A stretch of 29,613 bases of DNA from JALQUL01 sp040382935 (GCA_040382935.1 JBEIEP010000037.1:1-29613), one strand, 5' to 3'. Numbered from the stretch's first letter, positions 15,376 through 23,584 are shown. The notes: generated by a model from the sequence alone, not told the origin. Numbers and translations: made by a program.

Positions 15376-17750
15376 GCGCCCCCCGCTAAAAATGTGGGGA
15401 GCCAAGCCTCAGGCGCATCGCCCAAGCGGGCGCGCAGACGGTCTAGCCGCACCACGTTATCGGTGGTGCCCGATAGCACCTGTAACTCCTTCTCAAACCC
15501 TTTCAAATCGAGCATGGCCACCGTGGTGGTGGCCCCTTGTTTGATCAAAAACATACGGGAACCTTCGGGCAGACCTTTGACGATTTGGTACTCCGCCTCG
15601 CTCAGCTTGAATCCCTCCACATAGTCGATTCGGTCGGCCGTAGGGTTGGGTAAGAAAATGAAGGTGGCGGTTTGTTCAATCAGCGCTCGCGCAATCGGAC
15701 TTTGCAAGGTATCGGATGGGCTTTGTGTCATGTACACGCCCAGTCCGTTTTGTTTGCGAATGGTTTTTTGCTTGTCTTTGACAAACTTCTCGAACACGGG
15801 GTCGGACAAGGCCTTCCAGTACTCGTCCATGAAAAAGATAAACGGGTGCCCGTCAATGGCGCATTCCACCCGGTACATCAAATACATCATGACGGCCGGA
15901 CACACCTTGGCATCGTCTAGTAAATCGGTGTAATCAAAGCCGGTAGGGGTATCGGTATTGATGGTTAGCCGATCGAGCTGACCATCCAGCGCCCAGCCCA
16001 AGGCCCCTGTGCACCGGCACCATTTGGCCAAACGTGCCGCCGGGCCGTTAGGGTCGGTTTGGGGCAGGTTTTGGCGCACCGCTTCAAAACTGCGCACCGC
16101 CTGTGGCAGCGCAGCCAAGGCCAAAATAGCGTTGTGAATATCGGCTTCTTCGGTGGGGCTGAGCGGCCATTGGGGCGACGCCGCGCAAAACTTGACCAGG
16201 TCTTCCCAAAATAGCTGGTTTTCAAGGGTGGGTTCTAGCTTGAAGGGGGCAAAGCCCGAAGGCACACCGCGTTCAATGCACAGGTAGCTGCCGCCCCTTG
16301 CACGTATCGCGATTTCTGCGCCGCGGTCTTTGTCAAAGTACACCACGCGCGCGCCATACTTGCTCGCGTTGGCCTCAAGAAACAGCGCCAGCACGGTTTT
16401 TCCGCCGCCCGATTGTCCGATGATCTGGGTATTGGCCAAAGGTTTGGTGCCCTTTGCGTCCTCGTCCATGGGTGTTACATGAAAATTGAAATAAAACGGT
16501 TGGCTGGCCGGAGTTTTAAGAATCGTCAATGCCTCGCCCCATGGGTTGCCCGAGCGCTTGCCACTGGCAAAATTGTGCAGTGACGCCAGGCCCACAAAAT
16601 TGCGTGAACTGAGTTTGGCGCTGCGGGGGCGGTGCTTCCATTGAGTTGGCAGGTGCGACCAAAAAGCATGGTCAATCACGCCGTCTATTGCTGCGGGCAA
16701 GAAGCCCGCATATTGCAAGGCTTCAATTGCGCTGGCGCGGGCGTCCTTGGCTTGTTGCGGCGTCGCCCCTTTGAGCTGCAGCACGTAGTGGTACTCGCCC
16801 AGCGCAAACGTGCCGCTGACCACCCCTTCCATCGCCTCGTCCATATCCACAATCTGACGTACCGAGTCGTCTTGCGCGGATATAAGCTGGTTTCGCTGCA
16901 ACTTCAAGGCGCTTAAGGCGTCGGCTTTGGCAAGGGGTGAAAAGCTTTGTGTTTCCACGTACTCACAGCGCAGCCCCAACAAGCTGTTGAGAATGCCGGG
17001 TGAGGTAAATTGTGCGTAGTCCTTGAGATCCAGAAAGCACGAGAAGGTAGAGCCTAAAGCGTCTCGGGTCTCCATGATCTGGTCGCCAAACAGATGGCGC
17101 GACACCGGCAAGTAGCTGTACAGAGGAACGTTTTTGACCGCCACGCGCCACCAATGCCCATTGCACAAGTAGCCGTAAAACTCCAATTGGGTGCTGTGTC
17201 GCTTGTCGTTCCACTCGTAATCGCTCAAGCGCTGGGGGCCATAGGCCTGGAGCGACGAGGCAATTTGGCGGTCCATTTCGTGCAAAGTTTCGACAGCATG
17301 AGCGATCTCCCGTGACGCTGATTCAATCGATCGGTTGTAAAGAGGGAACAAGGAACGATTTTTTTGGGGATGGGGTCGAAAAACAACCGTCAAGTAAATC
17401 TCGGTAGCCATCAAGCCACCATTCTCTAGACCTTGGTAATACTTCTCCAGCAGATCATGGCTTAAGCCCGTGGCTGGACTGCTTAAACGGTCACGAATGC
17501 CACGGCGAATGCGATGTACCCAAAACGCAAATTGCCCGTTGGACAGGCCTCTGATCAATAGATTGAGCCCGTCCATGCGCGCCAAGGTTTGGCCCTCCGA
17601 AAGCCCTTCAAACGACAGGCCATCGATTGACCAGGTGCTCATGTAGTCGCCTGACCGAGTGTTGACTACACCGGGAGCCGTGTACACAGAAAACGGTAAA
17701 TGCGCCTCAACGTGGTCTTCAAGCGCCGTGTTCAATTGTGGTGCAGCCAT
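15372..17750 (-). CDS. virB4: T4SS ATPase VirB4
   Basis: This 792-residue VirB4/TrbE ATPase is the largest motor of the secretion system, at the cytoplasmic face of the inner membrane. The N-terminal half is the CagE/TrbE/VirB family domain (VNTRSGDYMSTWSIDGLSFEG near the start). Walker A, TQIIGQSGGGKTVLALFLE, lies at about residue 440, followed by RVVYFDKDRGAEIAIRARGG. Walker B, PFIFFMDEYWKAL, lies near residue 637, followed by KQNGLGVYMTQSPSDTL. Length and domain order are normal for the family. It begins 18 bases after virB3 and overlaps virB5 by four bases, so it belongs to the same transcript. Confidence 0.97.
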   Translation of the reverse strand: MAAPQLNTALEDHVEAHLPFSVYTAPGVVNTRSGDYMSTWSIDGLSFEGLSEGQTLARMDGLNLLIRGLSNGQFAFWVHRIRRGIRDRLSSPATGLSHDLLEKYYQGLENGGLMATEIYLTVVFRPHPQKNRSLFPLYNRSIESASREIAHAVETLHEMDRQIASSLQAYGPQRLSDYEWNDKRHSTQLEFYGYLCNGHWWRVAVKNVPLYSYLPVSRHLFGDQIMETRDALGSTFSCFLDLKDYAQFTSPGILNSLLGLRCEYVETQSFSPLAKADALSALKLQRNQLISAQDDSVRQIVDMDEAMEGVVSGTFALGEYHYVLQLKGATPQQAKDARASAIEALQYAGFLPAAIDGVIDHAFWSHLPTQWKHRPRSAKLSSRNFVGLASLHNFASGKRSGNPWGEALTILKTPASQPFYFNFHVTPMDEDAKGTKPLANTQIIGQSGGGKTVLALFLEANASKYGARVVYFDKDRGAEIAIRARGGSYLCIERGVPSGFAPFKLEPTLENQLFWEDLVKFCAASPQWPLSPTEEADIHNAILALAALPQAVRSFEAVRQNLPQTDPNGPAARLAKWCRCTGALGWALDGQLDRLTINTDTPTGFDYTDLLDDAKVCPAVMMYLMYRVECAIDGHPFIFFMDEYWKALSDPVFEKFVKDKQKTIRKQNGLGVYMTQSPSDTLQSPIARALIEQTATFIFLPNPTADRIDYVEGFKLSEAEYQIVKGLPEGSRMFLIKQGATTTVAMLDLKGFEKELQVLSGTTDNVVRLDRLRARLGDAPEAWLPTFLAGGA

Positions 17751-17768
17751 GCAACTCCCCTGTGCGAT

Positions 17769-18080
17769 TTACCGGCGCCGGTACGCAATCGGGGAGCTGC
17801 TTTGCGCCCCCCAATAGCGACTGTTTCGACGTGCCGGCCAGCCTTGCAGGCGTAACACCATTTGGTTGAGTTTCTGATCGTCGGACTTGCTGACCCATCG
17901 CATCACCGCAAGCGCAAGCGCGGTGAGTAGCATTGCCAAACCTCCGGCAATCCAGCCGAAAATCTGTAGCAACCACATGGTGACCAACACCCCACAAAGC
18001 CCTACAACGACCATCGGCAAAAGAGGAATCCCCATCACCATAGCGGGTCGGGTGGCGCCCTTGAAAATGAGGTCTGACAT
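17769..18080 (-). CDS. virB3: T4SS inner-membrane protein VirB3
   Basis: This 103-residue protein starts MSDLIFKGATRPAMVMGIPL, the typical VirB3 N-terminus (a short polar stretch with 'F.G.TRP', then two close membrane helices at about residues 14-36 and 38-58). VirB3 acts with VirB4 in pilus assembly. The open frame extends upstream to 18203, but the extra 41 residues overlap virB2 and lack VirB3 character, so the ATG at 18080 is used. It starts 8 bases after the virB2 stop. Confidence 0.93.
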   Translation of the reverse strand: MSDLIFKGATRPAMVMGIPLLPMVVVGLCGVLVTMWLLQIFGWIAGGLAMLLTALALAVMRWVSKSDDQKLNQMVLRLQGWPARRNSRYWGAQSSSPIAYRRR

Positions 18081-18088
18081 CGTGGCGA

Positions 18089-18376
18089 CTAGGCGATCAA
18101 AATGCCTGAAATCGCGGCCGCACCACCTACCAGCACGCCCCCCCAAAAAATAGGCGCAACGTCCTTCCATTGGGCAGCTTGAAACACCATACGAAAACCG
18201 CAAAACATCACCGCAATGGTGACTACGGCTGTACCTATGGTTTTGAGTTCACCGATCACCTGCTCCAAAATTCCTTGGGAGTTTCCAAGTATTTGCGCAT
18301 CGGCCACCGCGGCAAGGGCAAGCCCCAAAACCAAAAAAAACCACTTGACCAGTGACTGGTTTGACCGACTTTGCAT
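18089..18376 (-). CDS. virB2: T4SS major pilin VirB2
   Basis: This 95-residue prepilin has a signal peptide of about 27 residues (LVKWFFLVLGLALAAVADA, cleavage before Gln). The mature peptide of about 68 residues has two hydrophobic helices (TIGTAVVTIAVMFCGFRMVF and PIFWGGVLVGGAAAISGILIA), the VirB2/TrbC pattern. It forms the conjugative pilus. It is the first gene of the T4SS block. A ribosome site, AAGGGGG, lies before the ATG at 18376. Nothing in the 98 bases upstream gives a strong promoter; a poor candidate is TTGCTG with GATAAA 18 bases downstream. Confidence 0.92.
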   Translation of the reverse strand: MQSRSNQSLVKWFFLVLGLALAAVADAQILGNSQGILEQVIGELKTIGTAVVTIAVMFCGFRMVFQAAQWKDVAPIFWGGVLVGGAAAISGILIA

Positions 18377-18474
18377 ACCCTATCCCCCTTATTGAAACAT
18401 CGCTGAATTTCACCAAGTTTATCATTTTGGGTGGTTTGATTCAGCAAAAAGTTAAAATTTGAGAAAACAGGCAT

Positions 18475-18502
18475 AAAAAAACCGACCCCCTGAGGCGGTC
18501 GG
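18475..18502 (-). terminator. Rho-independent terminator after the small unknown gene
   Basis: On the minus strand a CCGACC...GGTCGG stem with a 9-base loop is followed by seven T residues (the A-run at 18475-18481). It lies downstream of the 84-residue gene and upstream of virB2, so the two are separate transcription units. Confidence 0.85.
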
Positions 18503-18553
18503 CAATAAGGAAATGCGCAAGCCGGCTAGCGCCCTAACGGCGCTCTAAGCCCT

Positions 18554-18808
18554 TTATACTTCGCGCTCGAGCTTGATGGTGGCCGAGGTTAGACCACAGC
18601 GTTTGCAAATCAGCAAGGCTGGTGTAACGGTTTTGAAGACGCGCGCACGGTTGTGGTGTTTAATTCTCACCATCCAAGAGTCAGCCCCTTTTTTGAGCAT
18701 GAGCGTGTGGGCACCTGTGTCGTCCCAAGGGATTAGCACAGCTTCCATTTTGCCAGGACCGATTTCTTTGCACAGTGTTTCAAGCTGGTGAACTTCTAAC
18801 AATTTCAT
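18554..18808 (-). CDS. Small hypothetical protein
   Basis: This 84-residue soluble protein starts MKLLEVHQLETLCKEIGPGK. I do not recognise a family. It is compact and mixed in composition, with two cysteines spaced like a half-site in LLICKRCGLTSATI; a single CxxC is too little to call a metal site with confidence. The open frame reaches 18871, but the ATG at 18808 is preferred because GGGG lies 7-10 bases upstream and the earlier part runs through the promoter-like region. It has its own promoter/operator-like sequence and its own terminator, and sits between mnmE and virB2. A regulator of the T4SS is possible but unproven. Confidence 0.72.
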   Translation of the reverse strand: MKLLEVHQLETLCKEIGPGKMEAVLIPWDDTGAHTLMLKKGADSWMVRIKHHNRARVFKTVTPALLICKRCGLTSATIKLEREV

Positions 18809-18842
18809 AATGACCCCAATAAAAAAAGTGACGAACCAAATA

Positions 18843-18882
18843 CTATCAAAAATGATAGGTAATGTTAACACTTTTCTTTCAA
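18843..18882 (-). promoter_or_regulatory. Promoter-like element with overlapping palindrome upstream of the small gene
   Basis: On the minus strand TTGAAA (18882-18877) and TATCAT (18857-18852) resemble -35 and -10 boxes with a 19-base spacer, which is slightly long. A perfect inverted repeat, CTATCA-N4-TGATAG (18843-18858), overlaps the -10 box, where a repressor would block transcription. The palindrome is seen directly; its regulatory role is inference. Confidence 0.45.
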
Positions 18883-18901
18883 ATGCATAAATAAGGGGCG
18901 A

Positions 18902-20461
18902 CTATTTCGCAACGGATTGTGGAAATTGGGGAGGCGAAGATAGATTTTTGGGCGCACCGAACCGCTGCCGCAGGCGGGCCAGACTCATTTCCCGATGCAA
19001 AAGTTGGAAAAAATATGCCCCCAATAGTTCGTCGGAGCTCATCTCACCGGTGATAGGGGCCAGCGCTAGGTGCGCCAGCCGTAATTCCTCTGCCGCCACA
19101 TCCAGATGTCCCGAGGAGACCAGATGGCCAAGTGCTGCATCTAGGTGGGCTTTGCTCGCATCAAGCGCTTGCAAATGGCGCGCTCGCGCCGCAAAAACAC
19201 CATCGGTTCCGCCTTGCCAACCGGCCAGTTCCAACAGGGTGCTTCTCAGGTCCTGCAGACCTTCTCCGGTTTTTGCGGATAGCGTCAGCACTTTGTACCC
19301 AGGCAGGCCCAAACGGTCAAACGCATGGCTGAACTCAAAGTCTGCGTCAAATTTGTCAATAGCGTCTCGCTTATTCCCTATATGCAGCACCGGAACCCGC
19401 GGCGCTAGGCGTTGTACCAGGGTGTTGGCAATCAACTGATCATGCATTTGGTAGGTCATTGACGCCTCGCCCTCAGCCTCGTACCAGCGACTGAGGTCAT
19501 GTAAAAAAATGACCGCGTCTGCCTGCTCAATCTCAGCCCACGCCCGTTCAATACCAATTTTTTCTACGGGGTCTGGGCTGTCGCGCAAACCGGCGGTGTC
19601 AACCACGTGCAGTGGGATTCCTTCAATTTGAATGGTTTGGCTAATTTTGTCCCGTGTGGTGCCGGCCACAGGCGTAACGATGGCCAATTCGGCCCCTGCC
19701 AGCGCGTTGAGCAGCGACGATTTGCCTGCATTGGGTTGACCTGCGATCACCACCTTCAACCCTTCACGAAGTAGAGCGCCCTGGCGTGCTTGGGACATGA
19801 CCGCTTGCAGGTGTCCAATGACCTCTTGTGCCCTCGTATGCAGTTTGGTTTGTGCCAAAAAATCTATCTCCTCCTCCGGAAAATCGATGCTGGCCTCCAC
19901 CCAAATCCGAAGGTCAAGTAACTTGGCAAGCAGCGCATTAATCTCGTTGGAAAACGCACCCGCCAATGACCGGGTGGCTGAGCGGGCGGCTTGCTCGGTC
20001 GTGGCGTCTATCAGGTCAGCCACCGCCTCGGCCTGGGCCAGATCAAGTTTGCCGTTGATAAATGCGCGGTGGGTAAATTCGCCCGGTTCGGCCATGCGAA
20101 GCCGATAAAGTGCGGCGTGAGGTAAATCTGTATTGTCAGACGCGGCCAGGATTGTGGCCGCTTGCAAACAGCGCTGTACCAGCAGTTGCAACACCACCGG
20201 TCCGCCGTGGGCTTGCAGTTCCAGAATATCCTCGCCTGTGAAAGAGTGCGGGGCTGCAAAATAAAGCGCTAGCCCTTGGTCAATCGTTTGCCCGTTAACG
20301 TCTAGAAAAGGCAGGTAGCAGGCTTGGCGCGGTGGCAGCTCTCGCCCACACAAGGCCAGCACCAGCGGCATCAGAGCACGGCCCGACACCCTGACGATCC
20401 CCACCGCACCGCGCCCTGCAGGCGTGGCAACCGCAACGATGGGATCTTGGTGCTTGTGCAA
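18902..20461 (-). CDS. mnmE: tRNA modification GTPase MnmE, C-terminus shifted by a one-base indel
   Basis: MnmE, with MnmG, makes the 5-carboxymethylaminomethyl group on wobble uridine 34 of several tRNAs. The start DPIVAVATPAGRGAVGIVRVSG and the folate-binding domain are normal. The G domain has G1 AGQPNAGKSSLLNA (about residue 242), TPVAGTTRDK and DTAGLRDSPDPVEKIG. The frame as read has 519 residues and ends with 28 unrelated ones. Removing one G from a five-base run (19018-19022 on the plus strand) instead gives SSDELLGHIFSNFCIGK followed directly by TGA at 18987-18985. FCIGK is the canonical catalytic C-terminus, with the active-site Cys. The intact gene would have about 491 codons. This is either an error in the sequence or a lesion that removes the active site. 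Confidence 0.95.
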   Translation of the reverse strand: MHKHQDPIVAVATPAGRGAVGIVRVSGRALMPLVLALCGRELPPRQACYLPFLDVNGQTIDQGLALYFAAPHSFTGEDILELQAHGGPVVLQLLVQRCLQAATILAASDNTDLPHAALYRLRMAEPGEFTHRAFINGKLDLAQAEAVADLIDATTEQAARSATRSLAGAFSNEINALLAKLLDLRIWVEASIDFPEEEIDFLAQTKLHTRAQEVIGHLQAVMSQARQGALLREGLKVVIAGQPNAGKSSLLNALAGAELAIVTPVAGTTRDKISQTIQIEGIPLHVVDTAGLRDSPDPVEKIGIERAWAEIEQADAVIFLHDLSRWYEAEGEASMTYQMHDQLIANTLVQRLAPRVPVLHIGNKRDAIDKFDADFEFSHAFDRLGLPGYKVLTLSAKTGEGLQDLRSTLLELAGWQGGTDGVFAARARHLQALDASKAHLDAALGHLVSSGHLDVAAEELRLAHLALAPITGEMSSDELLGAYFFQLLHREMSLARLRQRFGAPKNLSSPPQFPQSVAK

Positions 20462-20466
20462 GGGCC

Positions 20467-22191
20467 TTACTTGAACTTGGGTAGGTTAAATTGCGGCGGA
20501 ACACCCATGCGCGTGTTGATCACCCACTGCTGGGCTATCGACAACACGTTGTTCGTAATCCAGTACAGCACCAAACCTGCGGGGAAGAAAAAGAACATCA
20601 CCGAAAAAGCCAGCGGCATGTACCACATCAACTTGGCCTGCAAAGGATCAGGTGGCACAGGGTTTAGGGCTGTTTGCAGCAGTGTGGTCAGCGCCATCAC
20701 AAAGGGCAAAACGAAGTAGGGATCGGGTGCCGCCAGGTCGTGAATCCACAGTACCCAAGGTGCGTTGCGAATCTCAACCGAGCTCAAAAGTACCCAGTAC
20801 AAAGCGATAAACACCGGGATTTGCACCAACATTGGAAAGCATCCACCCAGCGGGTTGACTTTTTCCTCACGGTACATCTTCATCATTTCCTGTTGCATCT
20901 GCTGCGGGTTGTCCTTCAGGCGTTCTCGCATCGCCATGATTTTTGGATTAACAGCCTTCATCTTGGCCATGCTGGCGTAGGCCTTGGCATTGAGCCAGTA
21001 AAAGGCAATTTTGAGCAGCAAAACAAGGGCCATGATGGACCAACCCCAATTTTGGATATAGCCATGCACCCAGTGCAGAACCGCGTACAGCGGCTTTGCA
21101 AAAATCGCGAACCAGCCGTAATCCTTGACCAACTCAAGGCCTGGTGCAGTGGCAGCCAGGTTTTTTTCTTCTTGTGGGCCAGCGAACAGTTTGGCGCTGA
21201 TGGATTTGCTACCGCCATTGGGGATTGCCTCCAAGGGCAGGCGCATAATTGCCCGGTAACAACAATCGGGAACGTTAACACCTTCCAATGCTTTTGCGTC
21301 GAGTTCGAAAGTACGTTTGACGCCATCAGGAACCACCCAGGCGCTGGCAAAGTAATGCTGCACCATGGCCACGTAGCCATTAGGGGATTCTTTCTCGTAG
21401 CTGGCTTTGCCTTTTTTGATATCAGAAAACTCAACCTTTTGGAAATGCTTGTTCTCGGTGTACACCGCAGGGCCGGTAAAGGTGGAATAAAACGCCGACT
21501 CGCCCGCCAACTTGTTGCCGTCGCGCACCAACTGTAGGTACAGCTCGGGGCTAATGGGGGCCCCACTGTTGTTCAGAATGTCGTGTTTAACGGCAATGTC
21601 GTAGGCACCGCGCCGTAAGGTATAGGTTTTGATCAACTTAACGCCGCCCACTTCAGGCGACTCAAAGCGCACATCGATGCTGTCAGTGCCCGTGGCCAGC
21701 GAGCGTGGTCCTGCAACGGCGTTCATGACCTGGGCGTGATTAGGGAAATTGCCACCAACCAAGCCCGTCTGCGCGACGTAGTTGCGCTCTTTGGACTGGT
21801 CAAACAACACCATGTTACGGGTGTTGTCATGGGTGTCGATATGTTTTAAAAATTCGGCACGCACCAGTGAACCGCCCATGGTGTCAAAGCGCAACTTGAG
21901 CACATCGCTGCTGACTTCAAAAGTCTCGCGCGGTGCGGTGCTGGCGGCAGCTGGGATGACCGCAGGCGTTGGCGTTGCAGCGGCTGCTGTGGTGGATGTG
22001 CCCGACGCGGGGTTAGGAGCCGTAGCCCCAGACGCATCAGAGGCTGCTGGCGGGCTCTTTGCCGCTGTGGTTTGCTCAACCGCAGGGAAAAACAGAGGGC
22101 TTTGGCCGTTGTGCACTTGCCAGCGGTCCCACAACAAGATCATGGAAAAACCAAAGATGACCCACAAAATAGAGCGTCGAATGTCGTTCAT
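20467..22191 (-). CDS. yidC: Membrane protein insertase YidC
   Basis: This 574-residue inner-membrane insertase/chaperone works with or without SecYEG. The N-terminal anchor is SILWVIFGFSMILLWDRWQV. A long Ala/Pro/Thr-rich linker (about residues 35-90) leads to the periplasmic beta-sandwich domain (about 90-340). The conserved C-terminal core holds five membrane helices, starting near YGWFAIFAKPLYAVLHWVHG and including the cytoplasmic loop NPKIMAMRERLKDNPQQMQQ. The basic tail ends RMGVPPQFNLPKFK. It sits in the canonical order rpmH-rnpA-yidD-yidC-mnmE, five bases upstream of mnmE. Confidence 0.98.
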   Translation of the reverse strand: MNDIRRSILWVIFGFSMILLWDRWQVHNGQSPLFFPAVEQTTAAKSPPAASDASGATAPNPASGTSTTAAAATPTPAVIPAAASTAPRETFEVSSDVLKLRFDTMGGSLVRAEFLKHIDTHDNTRNMVLFDQSKERNYVAQTGLVGGNFPNHAQVMNAVAGPRSLATGTDSIDVRFESPEVGGVKLIKTYTLRRGAYDIAVKHDILNNSGAPISPELYLQLVRDGNKLAGESAFYSTFTGPAVYTENKHFQKVEFSDIKKGKASYEKESPNGYVAMVQHYFASAWVVPDGVKRTFELDAKALEGVNVPDCCYRAIMRLPLEAIPNGGSKSISAKLFAGPQEEKNLAATAPGLELVKDYGWFAIFAKPLYAVLHWVHGYIQNWGWSIMALVLLLKIAFYWLNAKAYASMAKMKAVNPKIMAMRERLKDNPQQMQQEMMKMYREEKVNPLGGCFPMLVQIPVFIALYWVLLSSVEIRNAPWVLWIHDLAAPDPYFVLPFVMALTTLLQTALNPVPPDPLQAKLMWYMPLAFSVMFFFFPAGLVLYWITNNVLSIAQQWVINTRMGVPPQFNLPKFK

Positions 22192-22200
22192 GACGGTTTT

Positions 22201-22458
22201 TTACCTTGCATTTCTACTGACAAAATCAAACAATCTGGGCCTGTCCACAGGCACAGGGTCACAACCCCCCTCACACCACGGATGGCAGCGCATCAGGCGC
22301 CGGGTTGTCAACCAAGCGCCCATCCCAGCGCCATGCCGCTCCAGCGCTTCTAGGGAATACGCCGAGCAGGTGGGCTCAAAACGGCACGACGAACCCAACC
22401 AGGGGCTAAGCAACAGGCGATAGGCCTTGACTAGGCCAATAAATAGGCTCTGCATCAT
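22201..22458 (-). CDS. yidD: Membrane protein insertion efficiency factor YidD
   Basis: This 85-residue protein has the YidD hallmarks: YRLLLSPWLGSSCRFEPTCS, then YSLEALERHG and RLMRCHPWCEGGCDPVP. The three-cysteine pattern is typical of the family. It is membrane-associated and aids YidC-dependent insertion. The start overlaps the rnpA stop by four bases (ATGA), and yidC follows after 9 bases. Confidence 0.97.
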   Translation of the reverse strand: MMQSLFIGLVKAYRLLLSPWLGSSCRFEPTCSAYSLEALERHGAGMGAWLTTRRLMRCHPWCEGGCDPVPVDRPRLFDFVSRNAR

Positions 22459-22922
22459 AGCGATGGCGCAGCGGTAAGGCCATGTACTTTGGAAAACAAG
22501 GCCAATAACTCGGTTCGAACAGCTTGCTTCAAGGCTTGGGAACTGGCGCTGACGAATCCGTCAGCCTCAAAACCCCTGCGCAGGCGTACCACATGGGCGG
22601 CTCCCACCAGGTTTGGCTGAAAGGTGCCCGCCGCTTCATAGATCTGGCGCCGCAGCAAATTGCGACGTACCGCCTTTTTGGCGTGTCGTTTGGGTAGCAG
22701 CGCGCCAACCCAAACGGTGGCCCCTGCAAATAGGTGTGCCGAGTTGGCCTGTACGCTAGCAAAGGGCGCAAGTATTAACCGGTGCAGAACAAAGTGCTGG
22801 CTGCTCGCGACAACGCCTGCATTCATGACGGCCTGAAATTGGGGGGAGGTTTGTAAATGACGCAAGGCCGGTTGGCCATGGTCGTGACTGATCGCGACGC
22901 CCACAGCCCTTGCCTGCATCAT
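22455..22922 (-). CDS. rnpA: Ribonuclease P protein component RnpA
   Basis: This is the protein subunit of RNase P, which matures the 5' ends of tRNAs. Family features are FQAVMNAGVVASSQHFVLHR near the N-terminus and the RNR-like basic helix KRHAKKAVRRNLLRRQIYEA. The open frame extends to 23249, crossing rpmH, but RnpA proteins are about 110-160 residues, so the tandem ATGs at 22922/22919 are chosen (155 or 154 residues). No strong ribosome site is visible there. The segment before FQAVMNAG is longer than in E. coli. It is coupled with yidD by stop-start overlap. Confidence 0.93.
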   Translation of the reverse strand: MMQARAVGVAISHDHGQPALRHLQTSPQFQAVMNAGVVASSQHFVLHRLILAPFASVQANSAHLFAGATVWVGALLPKRHAKKAVRRNLLRRQIYEAAGTFQPNLVGAAHVVRLRRGFEADGFVSASSQALKQAVRTELLALFSKVHGLTAAPSL

Positions 22923-22975
22923 GGGGTTAGCAAAATCCAAGCGAATGCAGCACCTGCGCCGCAGGGGCTTACAGC

Positions 22976-23110
22976 TTAAACCGCCAAACGCTTGCGGCCC
23001 TTGGCCCGACGTGCATTGATCACCGCACGGCCTCCGCGGGTTTTCATGCGGGCCAAAAATCCGTGGGTACGGGCGCGGCGAATTTTTGAAGGTTGGTACG
23101 TGCGTTTCAT
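22976..23110 (-). CDS. rpmH: 50S ribosomal protein L34
   Basis: This 44-residue protein, MKRTYQPSKIRRARTHGFLA onward, is the complete highly conserved L34 sequence ending in GRKRLAV. The ATG at 23110 has GGAA upstream on the minus strand. It is the first gene of the minus-strand origin-proximal operon rpmH-rnpA-yidD-yidC-mnmE. The promoter should lie in 23111-23300, but I cannot pick it with confidence. Confidence 0.98.
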   Translation of the reverse strand: MKRTYQPSKIRRARTHGFLARMKTRGGRAVINARRAKGRKRLAV

Positions 23111-23518
23111 GATCTCTATTCCAAATGCGTGAGTGAGCGACCTTCGTCGCTGCCGGACTGTCAAAGCTTGCCTGGCAACCAATTACACCAAAGGCGAGAA
23201 CCTTTAAATGCCTGTGAGTGCTGGGCCGTTGGATGTGGCAACTAAGCACCTACTCTTCTAACAGGGCGCGGGGCCAAGGCAGCCCTCACGGTAGAAACAG
23301 CAGATGAAACGGGCCGCCCACATGGAGCAGCCACCCAATCCCAAGCCGACATTGCAGCTGGGCTTAGCGCCTCTTGAACCCTAGATTATCGCAAAATTTT
23401 GACAGGTTTGCGAAATTAAAATTCCAAGGGTGCGGCGGCAGACGAATCCCACGCCTTAACCGTTCGATGAGGGTGGCTTTGCAGTCGGGCAATGATTGAA
23501 AAAAAATATTGCCGCAGT

Positions 23519-23527
23519 TGTGGATAA
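23519..23527 (-). promoter_or_regulatory. DnaA box
   Basis: TGTGGATAA is the reverse complement of the perfect DnaA box TTATCCACA. It is adjacent to an AT-rich stretch (AATTATTGATAA) to its right and A-rich sequence to its left. Confidence 0.85.
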
Positions 23528-23568
23528 ATTATTGATAAACTCCCCCTCCGGCCCGCCAAGGGCCATTT

Positions 23569-23577
23569 TTATCCACA
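23569..23577 (+). promoter_or_regulatory. DnaA box abutting the dnaA start
   Basis: A perfect TTATCCACA ends 7 bases before the dnaA ATG and overlaps the likely ribosome site (ACAGG). Besides a role in origin firing, DnaA binding here could repress its own gene. Confidence 0.85.
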
Positions 23578-23584
23578 GGTATTC

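Larger units (their letters stand above)
23111..23584. other. Probable chromosomal replication origin region (oriC), rpmH-dnaA intergenic
   Basis: This is the 474-base divergent gap between rpmH (minus) and dnaA (plus), the common oriC location in bacteria. It contains two perfect DnaA boxes close to dnaA. An AT-rich stretch at about 23490-23540, including an A-run and TATT, could be the unwinding element. A weak box-like TTATCGCAA lies at 23386-23394. Genes to the left run on the minus strand and genes to the right on the plus strand, as expected when replication diverges from here. The promoters of both operons must also lie here. Only two strong boxes are seen. Confidence 0.7.

Noticed and set aside
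22923..23249. RnpA starting at 23249 (264 residues)
   Set aside because: It would read through rpmH and is far longer than the RnpA family.
23399..23430. TTGACA at 23399-23404 as a dnaA promoter
   Set aside because: The -35 is perfect, but no -10 box lies at a suitable spacing; the TAAAAT candidate is only 12 bases away.
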